A stretch of DNA of 64,000 bases. Origin: Thermomicrobiales bacterium. Lineage in GTDB: Bacteria; Chloroflexota; Chloroflexia; Thermomicrobiales; UBA6265. The stretch covers positions 1 to 64,000 of the forward strand of contig JAGQGU010000005.1 in NCBI GenBank assembly GCA_020432165.1. Reading direction: 5' to 3'. The first letter of the stretch is position 1; each line of letters opens with the position of its first letter. Both the position numbers and the translations under genes were made by a program. Positions 35,841-43,872 of this stretch are shown here, in pieces. The notes below the pieces were generated by a model, which did no database searches, was not told where the DNA came from, and worked only from the letters and a program-made list of their open reading frames with translations.

Positions 35841-35868
35841 CCGTTGCCATGCGCCCAGGGAGGAACCG

Positions 35869-37266
35869 ATGTCAACTCAAGTGGACGACGAACTCGAATC
35901 TCGGTCGGAAGAGTTCGATCTGCTGGACGCCCTGAAATCAGCCATTGATGCGGGCGACGAAGATCGTGCCCGGCAGCTTGCCGGACGCATGCTCGATGAC
36001 GATGCCCTTGAGTTGCTGGAGGATCTGAACGGGCGTGAGCTGGCTCGCCTCTTCGTCTTCCTCGGCGAAGAATCCCTGGGTCAACTCCTCACCCGTCTCG
36101 ACCATCGGGATGCTGCCGCCATTCTTACACGTATGAGTGTCGCCCAGGCAGCCGATTTGCTCGAAGCGATCGATCCGGACGATGCTACCGATATCGTGCA
36201 GGTGCTGAACGAGAGCAATCCCGAATCTGTGGAAAGTATCCTCGTGGAGATGGAGTCGAGTGAGGCCGCCGAAATCCGCGAGTTGATGCCGTATGACGAG
36301 GACACTGCCGGCGGCTTAATGACACCGGAGTTTGTCGCTGTCTTCCCGGATTTACGAGCCGATGAAACGGTAACAGCGCTGCGGAAGGTAGCGGATGAGA
36401 TTTCCAATGTCCAGTATGTCTATGTGATTGATCGTGAGGAGCATCTATTAGGAGCGCTCTCGCTGCACAAGCTTGTGCTGAGCCAGCCTTATACTCAGGT
36501 CGCTGACCTCATGTCCACCGAGATCTGGAGCGTACGCGCCGACGAAGATCAGGAAGTTGTCGCGCGTATTGTGAGTGAGCGTGGCTTGCTGGCACTACCT
36601 GTTGTCGATGACGAAAACCACTTGATTGGTATCATCACCCACGACGACATCAGCGAAATCATCGAAGACGAGGCAACAGAGGACATGGAACGCCTCGGTG
36701 GTTCGAGTCCGCTGGATGTCCCTTATTTGCGCGCCTCGCCAGTACTGCTTTTCAAGAAACGTATCGTGTGGCTGCTGGTGCTCTTCTTCGCGCAATTCAT
36801 CACCGTCTCGATTCAGACACATTATCAGGATATTTTGGCGCAAGTCACACTACTCGCGGTCTTTATTCCCATTCTCATCGGTACCGGCGGTAATGTGGGT
36901 TCGCAAACAGTCTCAACACTCATTCGTGCGCTGGCGGTGGGAGAGATTCAGACACGGCATGTCTTCCGCATCATCGGGAAGGAAGCGCTCACGGGCGTGC
37001 TCCTGGGGGTGGTAATGGGTTGCCTCATGTTCGGTAGAGCGATGCTGGTTGGCGAGGAGGCAGATGTCAATCTTGCTGTGGTTGTCGGCCTGACTGTTCT
37101 GGTGTTGACCACCTGGGCGGCAACGGTGGGTTCGATTTTGCCGATCCTGTTGAGCAAGCTCCGCATGGATCCCGCCGTCGTTTCGGCACCGTTTATTAGC
37201 TCATTTGTCGATGGAACCGGGCTCATCATCTACTTCACATTAGCGCACCGCATTCTTGATCTGTAA
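35869..37266 (+). CDS. mgtE: Magnesium transporter MgtE
   Basis: 465 aa, the full length. The N-terminal superhelical magnesium-sensing domain is rich in Asp/Glu, followed by two CBS domains (YVYVIDREEHLLGALSLHKL; VVDDENHLIGIITHDDISEIIEDEA) and five membrane helices from about residue 300 with GTGGNVGSQT and SFVDGTGLIIYF. It is a magnesium-gated channel. GGGAGGA precedes the ATG. Confidence 0.97.
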   Translation: MSTQVDDELESRSEEFDLLDALKSAIDAGDEDRARQLAGRMLDDDALELLEDLNGRELARLFVFLGEESLGQLLTRLDHRDAAAILTRMSVAQAADLLEAIDPDDATDIVQVLNESNPESVESILVEMESSEAAEIRELMPYDEDTAGGLMTPEFVAVFPDLRADETVTALRKVADEISNVQYVYVIDREEHLLGALSLHKLVLSQPYTQVADLMSTEIWSVRADEDQEVVARIVSERGLLALPVVDDENHLIGIITHDDISEIIEDEATEDMERLGGSSPLDVPYLRASPVLLFKKRIVWLLVLFFAQFITVSIQTHYQDILAQVTLLAVFIPILIGTGGNVGSQTVSTLIRALAVGEIQTRHVFRIIGKEALTGVLLGVVMGCLMFGRAMLVGEEADVNLAVVVGLTVLVLTTWAATVGSILPILLSKLRMDPAVVSAPFISSFVDGTGLIIYFTLAHRILDL

Positions 37267-37313
37267 TGGCGTAAGATATTGGCAGGATTACGCGATCTGT
37301 ACCCGGAGCTGAT

Positions 37314-38078
37314 ATGCACCACATCCCGGATCTGAGCCGTCTTTTGCGACCAGAAGCCGTTACCCAGTTCGCTGTGTTTACTGGCATGGCGCTAGTCTCA
37401 CTCTGGACGACGCCACGAGAGATGAGCGGTGGTGATACCACGCTGGTGGTTATTGCCGCGATTGTGGCTGGTATTGCGCTGGCGGCGATCCGGGCAACCC
37501 AATCCGAAGATTCAGCAGATATTCGATTCAGTTGGCACGCTATCGCATTTGCAGGCGTCGTCTTGGCAACAGTACTGGCAATTGTAGTGCGACCGCTCGG
37601 AGGACTTGCTCTGCTGGTGGTGCTCGCCTTCCTCGTTTGGTTGCAGGCCAGAAGTTTGCGAGTATCGCGACTGGCCATGATCGCGATCGTACCCTGGTGG
37701 GTATGGATCGCTGCTGACGCCTGGTATTGGCAACTCCTGATGCTTGTGTTCATGCAAATTTTGGCGCTCGTCGCGACGGCGCAGCTGCACGATGCTGGAT
37801 TTTGGCCAGAGGATACCGAGCGCATCATGAGCGCGCGGGCTCACCGGTATGCCGGTTGGCTCGTAGTAGCGCTCGCGGGTGTCCTGGTGGTGAGCATCGG
37901 TTGGGTAGCGGATATCGGCAAGCCCTGGCTGGCTCTGGCGGGTGTAACACTGGCCGCTGCTATCCCTCTGGAAGCTGGATTCGGAGCGACACCGGGTGAA
38001 GGTGGCCGCCGTAGTTCCGCACTGGTCTACACCGCCTTTACCATCGCGAGTATTAGCTGGCTCATCGGTATTGCATGA
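37314..38078 (+). CDS. Polytopic membrane protein, hypothetical
   Basis: 254 aa with about 8 hydrophobic segments and short loops, not recognised. Its frame ends with a 4-base overlap (ATGA) into the cupin-like gene, so the two are co-translated. CGGAGC precedes the ATG. Confidence 0.7.
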   Translation: MHHIPDLSRLLRPEAVTQFAVFTGMALVSLWTTPREMSGGDTTLVVIAAIVAGIALAAIRATQSEDSADIRFSWHAIAFAGVVLATVLAIVVRPLGGLALLVVLAFLVWLQARSLRVSRLAMIAIVPWWVWIAADAWYWQLLMLVFMQILALVATAQLHDAGFWPEDTERIMSARAHRYAGWLVVALAGVLVVSIGWVADIGKPWLALAGVTLAAAIPLEAGFGATPGEGGRRSSALVYTAFTIASISWLIGIA

Positions 38079-38719
38079 AGTTCTATGCACCGATGCCGCG
38101 GGCTGTGCATGGCGAAGGACAGAGCGATCTCATCCGTCGCCTCTTCCGCAGTATTGCACTTTCAGGCACGCAACGAATTGATCTGATCACAACTACCAGA
38201 TTGCGCGTGGCAGTTGTGGAGTCGCCCGGTGCGACCATCGCCGAAGGTGACACGGTGGTGCACGTTCTTTGGCAAGCAGATGAGAGCCATGCATCGATCA
38301 CGATTGGGGGTGAGTCATTCTCAATTGCGCCCGGGGACACGGCGGCAATTCCCGCGGGGGATGAATGGCTGCTATCCCCTGAGCAGTTAGCGATTGTGGT
38401 AGTTCGGCGAACGCAGGAGCTAATCCTGCCAACGCCACCACATCACGGCATTGAGAGCTTTGTCAGCTACAACCGCGCCACCGCCTACAACTTGCCCGAG
38501 AATCAGACGATCACTCGCTGGAAGCTCACCGAGCCGCTCACGCTACCCGCATCCGACCAGGATGTGATTGCTATCAGCCTCTACAACACTATCGCCCTGC
38601 AACATCGATCTGAGGTGAATCTGATGCATCAGGGCGATGTGCGTGTGATCCGCGCTGGAGAGGGCGCGGTCACATTGGTACCGAACGGATTGACCTATGT
38701 GCTCCTCGTGAGGGCCTAG
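38075..38719 (+). CDS. Cupin-like protein
   Basis: 214 aa. Beta-strand-rich, with two cupin-like parts (HVLWQADESHASITIGGESFSIAPGDTAAIPAG near residues 64-96 and EVNLMHQGDVRVIRAGEGAVTLVPNG near the end). The usual metal-binding His/Glu set is incomplete, so a binding role is as likely as catalysis. It is coupled to the membrane protein before it. Confidence 0.6.
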   Translation: MKFYAPMPRAVHGEGQSDLIRRLFRSIALSGTQRIDLITTTRLRVAVVESPGATIAEGDTVVHVLWQADESHASITIGGESFSIAPGDTAAIPAGDEWLLSPEQLAIVVVRRTQELILPTPPHHGIESFVSYNRATAYNLPENQTITRWKLTEPLTLPASDQDVIAISLYNTIALQHRSEVNLMHQGDVRVIRAGEGAVTLVPNGLTYVLLVRA

Positions 38720-38743
38720 TCAAAATCGTGCCCGGAACTATCT

Positions 38744-38968
38744 CTACTCCCGTTCGTGACGACGGAGCCTGAACGCTCCTGCACCCAGTGCGAAGATCGC
38801 GAAGGCAGCAGCAGCCCAGACAATGTATACCGAAGTTTCTACCGCAGTATCTGTAATAGTCAGTCGGGAAGGAATCTTCGGTAGAGTTCTGGAAGGATAG
38901 AAGAAGCCGAAAGATAACGAAAAGGGCCGGCACTGGCATCGCCAGTCCGACCCATTCGCGCATGTCAC
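38744..38968 (-). pseudogene. Possible frameshifted two-helix membrane gene
   Basis: The minus strand holds a first helix in one frame (MREWVGLAMPVPALFVIFRL) and a second helix with a basic end in the next frame (SVYIVWAAAAFAIFALGAG, then AFRLRRHERE). Joined by one frame change near 38880-38905 they would make a protein of about 75 aa with two helices. It lies directly after the ABC-2 permease gene; a GTG overlaps that gene's stop. It may instead be non-coding. Confidence 0.25.
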
Positions 38969-39804
38969 TATCCGGCTCGTTTGAGCAAACCGGTTCGCTT
39001 TGCGTAAATCTCACCACGCTGGAAGAGGAAGAGGCCCAGCGGCGGAAAGATCGCGCCCATGATCAACAGCGGCCAGACGTTACTCCACTGGCTACTGAAG
39101 CTGGCCCCGTGTAGCAACGCTTCGCGGATACCATTCAGCGCGTAGTAGACCGGGCTGATATTGGCCAATGGCTGCATCCAGTTCGGGAGTACATCCACGC
39201 TGTAGTAGATACCGCTCACCAACAGCAGGACTGCAGTGAAGATACTGGTCACCTGCTGGCCCTTCTCCGGACTCAACAGCGGCATCACGGCTGCGACCAT
39301 ACCGAAGCCGACCAGCGAGACCGAGCAGATCGCCAGAATCGCAACGGCTGCGCCATAGTTCGCATTCTCCAGCGAGAGCTCGAAGAAGAGCGAGATCACA
39401 CCAAGCATAATCACCAGACGCACGATACCGTAGATGACGGCATAGATCCCCATGCCGATCAACTGCGTGGCACGGCTGGCTGGTGCCATGAAGGTGTACT
39501 CAATGGTGCCTTCCCAGCGCTCCCAACTCACCGTTTCCGAAAGCAGATCGAAGATCATGCTCAGGTAGCTCCAGAGCATTGAGCCGATCAGCAGGAAGGT
39601 GGTGGCGTAGACGGCATCGGTGCCACCAAAGCCAACACCGATGAATCCGATGGTAAGCGCGTTCATTACCGTGTAGACCAACCACACTACTTCCCAGAGG
39701 AAGTAGCGTTTGGTCAGGAAGTAGTTGCGCTGGGCGTATCCCCAGATCGCGATCAACTCCCGCTGCCATCCCGATTTGTTGAGATGATCGTGTGTTATCT
39801 CCAT
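38968..39804 (-). CDS. ABC-2 type transporter permease
   Basis: 278 aa with six membrane helices and the ABC-2 signature around FGMVAAVMPLLSPEKGQQVTSIF and YYSVDVLPNWMQPLANISPVYYALNGIREALL. It exports a drug, lipid or polymer together with the ATPase encoded just before it (adjacent stop and start codons). Confidence 0.92.
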   Translation of the reverse strand: MEITHDHLNKSGWQRELIAIWGYAQRNYFLTKRYFLWEVVWLVYTVMNALTIGFIGVGFGGTDAVYATTFLLIGSMLWSYLSMIFDLLSETVSWERWEGTIEYTFMAPASRATQLIGMGIYAVIYGIVRLVIMLGVISLFFELSLENANYGAAVAILAICSVSLVGFGMVAAVMPLLSPEKGQQVTSIFTAVLLLVSGIYYSVDVLPNWMQPLANISPVYYALNGIREALLHGASFSSQWSNVWPLLIMGAIFPPLGLFLFQRGEIYAKRTGLLKRAG

Positions 39805-40668
39805 TTACCCTACTCCTACCTCCACCAACTCTGGTGCAGGTTCCGCTACCGCGGCTTCATCGCCGCGTTCATCAGGTGCAAACTCGGCCTCATCCAGCGA
39901 GGTGCCGGTGGCGGCCATGAAGACATCTTCCAGATTCTCCGTGCCATACATCTGCTTCAGTTCGGCAGCCGTGCCGATGGCGATCAACTCACCATTGAGC
40001 AGAATGCCGATGCGATCGCAGAGCTCCTCCGCCTCGCCCATATCGTGGGTGCACAGCAGGATGCTGGAATCGTGTCCCTGTCGAATCTGATTGATCAGTT
40101 TCTGTACATCCTTCTTACTGCGCGGATCGAGACCGGTCGTCGGCTCGTCCAGCAGCATGAGCATTGGGCTGGTGAGCAGCGCGCGCGCCAGGGCGATCTT
40201 CTGCTGCATACCGCGGCTGAGATGCTCCATCGGCTCGCCGATGCGCTTCACATCGAAACCGATACCGGTGAGGATCTGGTTGATCCGCGGCTTGCTCTCG
40301 GCATCGCTGACACCGTAGAGCTTGGCACCGAAGAGCAGATTCTCCAGCGAGCTCAGCTTCTTGAAGAAGCTCGCTTCCACACTCACGCGATTCAGAAATC
40401 GCTGCACAGTACGTGGATGCTGCACGGCATCGATGCCGAAGACTTTCACTTCGCCAGCATCCGGCAGAGTCAGTGTGCTGATAACGCGCACCAACGTGCT
40501 CTTGCCCGATCCGTTCGGACCGAGGATGCCCACAACCTCACCACGATGAACGGTCAGCGAGACACCCTTCAGAGCGTAGGAGTATTCACCCCTCTTCTTC
40601 TTGAACTTCTTCTCGATATTGGTTAACTCCAGCGCATTCTCTTGCGGCCGGATTGATGTCGGTACCAT
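39805..40668 (-). CDS. ABC-2 transporter ATP-binding protein
   Basis: 287 aa. Walker A GPNGSGKST, signature LSRGMQQKIALARALL, Walker B MLMLLDEPTTGLD and the switch His in CTHDMGEAEELCD are present. Family DrrA/CcmA-type exporters. A C-terminal extension of about 50 residues is acidic and Ala/Pro-rich. GGGAG precedes the ATG. Expression is probably controlled by the attenuator-like leader at 40669-40951. Confidence 0.95.
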   Translation of the reverse strand: MVPTSIRPQENALELTNIEKKFKKKRGEYSYALKGVSLTVHRGEVVGILGPNGSGKSTLVRVISTLTLPDAGEVKVFGIDAVQHPRTVQRFLNRVSVEASFFKKLSSLENLLFGAKLYGVSDAESKPRINQILTGIGFDVKRIGEPMEHLSRGMQQKIALARALLTSPMLMLLDEPTTGLDPRSKKDVQKLINQIRQGHDSSILLCTHDMGEAEELCDRIGILLNGELIAIGTAAELKQMYGTENLEDVFMAATGTSLDEAEFAPDERGDEAAVAEPAPELVEVGVG

Positions 40669-40759
40669 CTCCTACTCCCTGTTGACTCCATTGTCAGCAA
40701 CACCTGCGCACGTTTCGGCAGTGTCACCTCTGCGGCCGTTACCTCCCTCGCAGGGCAAC

Positions 40760-40787
40760 AAAAAACCCCGACGATATTCGTCAGGGG
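40760..40787 (-). terminator. Intrinsic terminator inside the leader of the ABC-2 operon
   Basis: On the minus strand CCCC-T-GACGA pairs with TCGTC-GGGG around a short loop, followed by six T. It lies 92 bases before the ATPase start and about 165 bases after the predicted transcription start, so it is an internal (attenuator-type) terminator. Confidence 0.85.
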
Positions 40788-40818
40788 CCAGCGTGTGCAT
40801 TGCGTTGTGGTGGTTTCG

Positions 40819-40899
40819 CTATATCGCGACCTCCGCGCAATGGGCACACTGCTCCCCGACACCGCCACTAGCTGGCAAGCTACGTCGAAGGTTGCTCAT
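40819..40899 (-). CDS. Candidate leader peptide (26 aa) of the ABC-2 operon
   Basis: MSNLRRSLPASGGVGEQC followed by AHCAEVAI. A GAGAGGA site lies about ten bases before the ATG. The frame overlaps the sequence GTCGGGG (40854-40860) that can compete with the terminator stem. Size, place and overlap fit a regulatory leader peptide. Confidence 0.45.
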   Translation of the reverse strand: MSNLRRSLPASGGVGEQCAHCAEVAI

Positions 40900-40957
40900 G
40901 TGTGCACCATCCTCTCGATCGGCACGAAACCACGCGGTTCCCAACGGAACCTTCTGC

Positions 40958-40986
40958 AGAATATGCGTTCGGCAGGGTATTGTCAA
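40958..40986 (-). promoter_or_regulatory. Strong promoter of the ABC-2 operon leader
   Basis: TTGACA (40981-40986), a 17-base spacer and TATTCT (40958-40963). The -35 box overlaps the stop codon of the DUF1801 gene. The predicted start is near 40951, giving a leader of about 280 bases, the first part of which folds as GGTTCC-GTTG-GGAACC. Confidence 0.8.
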
Positions 40987-41414
40987 CACCCTGCGTGAGA
41001 TTCCTTCACACGACGGTATGAATCTGCGATCAGCTCACGAAGGATCGACTCATCGACATCGGCCAACTTCTTGATGTAGAGGCATGACTTGCCAACCTTG
41101 TAGGGTCCGAGTTTGGCGAGCTGCTCAGGATAGATACCCTCATAGCCACCGATCAGATAGATGACGGTTTGCGGCTTGCGCGGACTGAATCCGGCCGCAG
41201 GGGCATCGCCTTCCCGTCCGGATTCGTAGACGTAATGGTAGCTATCGAAGCCGATAATACTCGGTCCCCACATCACCGGTTCATGACCAGTGACCTCCCG
41301 AAAGATCTCGATCAGGTGCGCGGCCTCCTCGCGGCGAATCGGCGGCTCAACGGTTTCGATGAAGCCATAGGGACTGACAGGGGTTGGTCCTGTTTTGTTT
41401 TCGGATTTGGACAT
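40983..41414 (-). CDS. DUF1801 (YdhG-like) protein
   Basis: 143 aa. It shows the family core with MWGPSIIGFDSYHYVYESG, FSPRKPQTVIYLIGGY and KLGPYKVGKSCLYIKKLADVD. The family is small, soluble and of unknown biochemical role. Its 3' end contains the -35 box of the following ABC-2 leader promoter. Confidence 0.9.
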   Translation of the reverse strand: MSKSENKTGPTPVSPYGFIETVEPPIRREEAAHLIEIFREVTGHEPVMWGPSIIGFDSYHYVYESGREGDAPAAGFSPRKPQTVIYLIGGYEGIYPEQLAKLGPYKVGKSCLYIKKLADVDESILRELIADSYRRVKESHAGC

Positions 41415-41449
41415 TGCAGGCTGTTCCTCACATAACGGTAGTAGTGCCC

Positions 41450-41562
41450 CTCGTGGGCACTTCCAGGTCTGACGCCCATATACGCCGCCCAGAACCTAAC
41501 CCCAGATTATCAGGCTACGCTTCGTGGCCGCCCACAAGGGGCGACGCTACCGGATTCAGAAG
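41450..41562. repeat. REP-like dispersed repeat region
   Basis: Short inverted segments (GTGCCCCTCGTGGGCAC-type, and GGCTACGCTTCGTGGCCGCCCACAAGGGGCGACGCTACC in parts) with the GCTAC end pattern seen near 6780, 25910 and 63800. The last part runs into the 3' end of the deazaflavin-type gene, so its C-terminus (PVASPLVGGHEA) may be repeat-derived. Confidence 0.4.
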
Positions 41563-41961
41563 AAAGATTGGATATTCGTCGATACGTGCACCAATCTCTT
41601 CCCGAGTGCTGGATTTACCCAGATGCATGAAACTCTGCACCTGCCAGCCCCACCGCTGCAGATAGGCGTGCATCAGCGTGATCTTCAGCTCCCGGTCATG
41701 CACTTCGGTCAATCGCCAGGTCTGGCGATTGCGTCCACGATGCAGTGTCACCTCGCCAGCCGCACGCGCATTCTTCACCCAATTACCATCGCCCCGAGCC
41801 GAGACAAGATAGCGCTCACCCTGAAAATCCAACGGATTCACCGGGAAGGTGTGAGGTTGCCCCGATTTGCGGCCGATAACGGTGAGCATTTCTGCACCCT
41901 GCAGGTTGAGACCAAGCTTGCCGACGAGAAATCCGAAAATGATGTTGGTGAATCGTTCCAT
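41515..41961 (-). CDS. Deazaflavin-dependent nitroreductase-family protein
   Basis: 148 aa of the DUF385/Ddn split-barrel family. It shows GAEMLTVIGRKSGQPHTFPV, RYLVSARGDGNWVKNARAAGEVTLHRG and a C-terminal YPIFLL block. These proteins bind F420 or a flavin; the substrate is unknown. GGAGG precedes the ATG. Confidence 0.85.
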   Translation of the reverse strand: MERFTNIIFGFLVGKLGLNLQGAEMLTVIGRKSGQPHTFPVNPLDFQGERYLVSARGDGNWVKNARAAGEVTLHRGRNRQTWRLTEVHDRELKITLMHAYLQRWGWQVQSFMHLGKSSTREEIGARIDEYPIFLLNPVASPLVGGHEA

Positions 41962-42116
41962 AGAGGCCTCCAGTAACTGATTCTATTCTCGGATGGATCT
42001 GTCACCGAATCGTGTCGGGACTATGAAGGTTTTGCGTGATTCCGGGATAGGAGGAGGGAGAGACTTGACCCGCCACACTGGCGCATCACGGGGGATTGTT
42101 CGATGACTACGTTATC

Positions 42117-42692
42117 TCACAATTGGCGGGCGACGGATTTGGCGATGGTGGAGAGCGTTTCGCTGACACCAATCCCGCGTACAGCCATGGCAGGCACGAT
42201 CGGCCACGCGTGATCGTTCAACCCCGCTGCGACCTCACTTACCGGTATCGCATTCGGCAGATCAGTCTTGTTTACCTGCAGCACCAGCGGCTGGGTGGCG
42301 GCATCCTTGCCGTAATGCACCAGATGATCATGGAGTTCAGCCATGGACATCTCATTGGCCGCCTTCTGGTCAGGCGAAGCATCTGCCACGAAGACGATGC
42401 CATCGGCACCACCAAGAATCGCGCGCCGGGTACGCACGTAGTCGACCTGCCCCGGCACTGTGTAGAGATGGAAGCGAATCTGCCACCCCCCTACCTCAAT
42501 AGCTTGCACAGGCATGAAATCGAAGAAGAGTGTGCGCTCATCCACGGTGTCAATCGAACGCATCGGCCCCCTTGCCTCTTGCGGCAGGCGGCTATGCACA
42601 TTCAACAGATTGGTGGTCTTGCCACTCTGCGCTGGCCCGTAATAGACGATCTTGGCATCGATCCGGTGGTTGCGCACATCAATCGCGGCCAC
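42117..42692 (-). CDS. MglA-like small GTPase
   Basis: 191 aa. G1 is YYGPAQSGKTTNLL, G3 is LYTVPGQVDYVRTR, G4 is LQVNKTDLPNA. The PGQ signature (in place of the Ras-type AGQ) marks the MglA/Arf-like bacterial group, which controls polarity, motility or protein placement. No roadblock-type MglB partner gene is adjacent. It starts with GTG two bases after the purM stop. Confidence 0.9.
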   Translation of the reverse strand: MAAIDVRNHRIDAKIVYYGPAQSGKTTNLLNVHSRLPQEARGPMRSIDTVDERTLFFDFMPVQAIEVGGWQIRFHLYTVPGQVDYVRTRRAILGGADGIVFVADASPDQKAANEMSMAELHDHLVHYGKDAATQPLVLQVNKTDLPNAIPVSEVAAGLNDHAWPIVPAMAVRGIGVSETLSTIAKSVARQL

Positions 42693-42694
42693 GA

Positions 42695-43753
42695 CTAACT
42701 GTAGAGTCCTTGCACGGCGGGTGCGTCATCACTCTGGCGCGGCGCAATCTTGCCGATGATCACTGCATCGTCGATCTCATCCAGCACCGTCGCGGCATCA
42801 TCAGCGCGCACGACCAGCACGAAACCGATACCCATATTGAGGGCGTGGTAACGCTCACGTTCATCAATCAGCGCGCGGGCAACCATATCGTCAAAGATCG
42901 GCAGGCTTTGCCAGGTAGACGGATCAAGCACGGCGATGACACTCGACGGCAGCGTTCGCGGCAGATTATCGATAAGACCGCCACCGGTGATGTGCGCCAT
43001 ACCACGAACGAGCCCTCGCTCCAACAATGGCATGACGACCGGGAGATAGCTGCGATGTCCACGCACGAGCGCTTCTCCCAGCGTGTCATCGCTACCGGCA
43101 AGGGGCTGATTCAGAATCGGGAGATCGTGACCGGCTTCACCGGTAAGATCGTAGATCTTGCGCGCGAGTGAGTATCCGTTCGTGTGCAAGCCATCGCTGG
43201 GAATACCGATGACAATATCGCCAGGTTCAATCCGTGAACCATCAACAATGCGATCTTCGGTCACCGATCCCACGATGAATCCCGCCAGATCGTACTCGCC
43301 ATCGGCGTACATGTCCGGCATCTCGGCGGTCTCGCCTCCGAGCAGCGCCATCCCGTTTAGCTTGCAGGAATCGGCGATACCACCGACAACGCTCTCCACC
43401 ACATCGCCATCGAGCTTGCCAGTGGCGAAGTAATCGAGGAAGAAGAGCGGGGTCGCGCCAAGGGCGAGAATATCGTTGACGCAGTGGTTAACGATATCGC
43501 GGCCCATGCCAGCGTGAGCATCGCCACCGAGCACGAAAGCAAGTCGCAGCTTGGTGCCGACACCATCGGCGCTGGCAACGAGGATTTGATCGCCGTTGCT
43601 CTGCAATTTCCAGGTGCCACCAAAGTGACCGATGGGACCAGCACTGCTGCCGAGGGTGTGCGCAACACGATCTTTGACGCGATTGATCGCCTGCGTTTTG
43701 GCATCGATATCGACACCGGCATCGCGGTAGGTAATGCGCCTGGGTGCTTTCAT
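42695..43753 (-). CDS. purM: Phosphoribosylformylglycinamidine cyclo-ligase
   Basis: 352 aa. It makes AIR in purine synthesis from FGAM and ATP. It shows YRDAGVDIDAKTQAINRVKD, VASADGVGTKLRLAF, GATPLFFLDYFATGKLD, LLGGETAEMPDMY and MAHITGGGLIDNLPR. CAAGGA precedes the ATG. It is co-transcribed with the MglA-like gene. Confidence 0.97.
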   Translation of the reverse strand: MKAPRRITYRDAGVDIDAKTQAINRVKDRVAHTLGSSAGPIGHFGGTWKLQSNGDQILVASADGVGTKLRLAFVLGGDAHAGMGRDIVNHCVNDILALGATPLFFLDYFATGKLDGDVVESVVGGIADSCKLNGMALLGGETAEMPDMYADGEYDLAGFIVGSVTEDRIVDGSRIEPGDIVIGIPSDGLHTNGYSLARKIYDLTGEAGHDLPILNQPLAGSDDTLGEALVRGHRSYLPVVMPLLERGLVRGMAHITGGGLIDNLPRTLPSSVIAVLDPSTWQSLPIFDDMVARALIDERERYHALNMGIGFVLVVRADDAATVLDEIDDAVIIGKIAPRQSDDAPAVQGLYS

Positions 43754-43772
43754 GCTGGTCCTTGTGAATGAT

Positions 43773-43796
43773 GCGGGGAGAGAGTTCGCTCCCCGC
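43773..43796 (-). terminator. Hairpin between hflX and purM
   Basis: GCGGGGAG pairs perfectly with CTCCCCGC around an 8-base loop, with no T-run. It may end or stabilise the hflX transcript. Confidence 0.55.
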
Positions 43797-43872
43797 GCGC
43801 GTCTGTGTTGATCTCGTATTCAGTGAGCAATCATGCGATGCCTGGGTAGCGGGGCAGCACCTCACATATACG

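Noticed and set aside
36695-36715. GGTTCGAGTCC resembling a tRNA T-arm
   Set aside because: It is inside the mgtE coding sequence and no cloverleaf can be drawn around it.
40930-40947. T-box-like sequence (GGGAACCGCGTGG) in the ABC-2 leader
   Set aside because: It lies at the very 5' end of the transcript, not before the terminator, and pairs with GGTTCC as a simple hairpin. No tRNA-binding stem I is seen.
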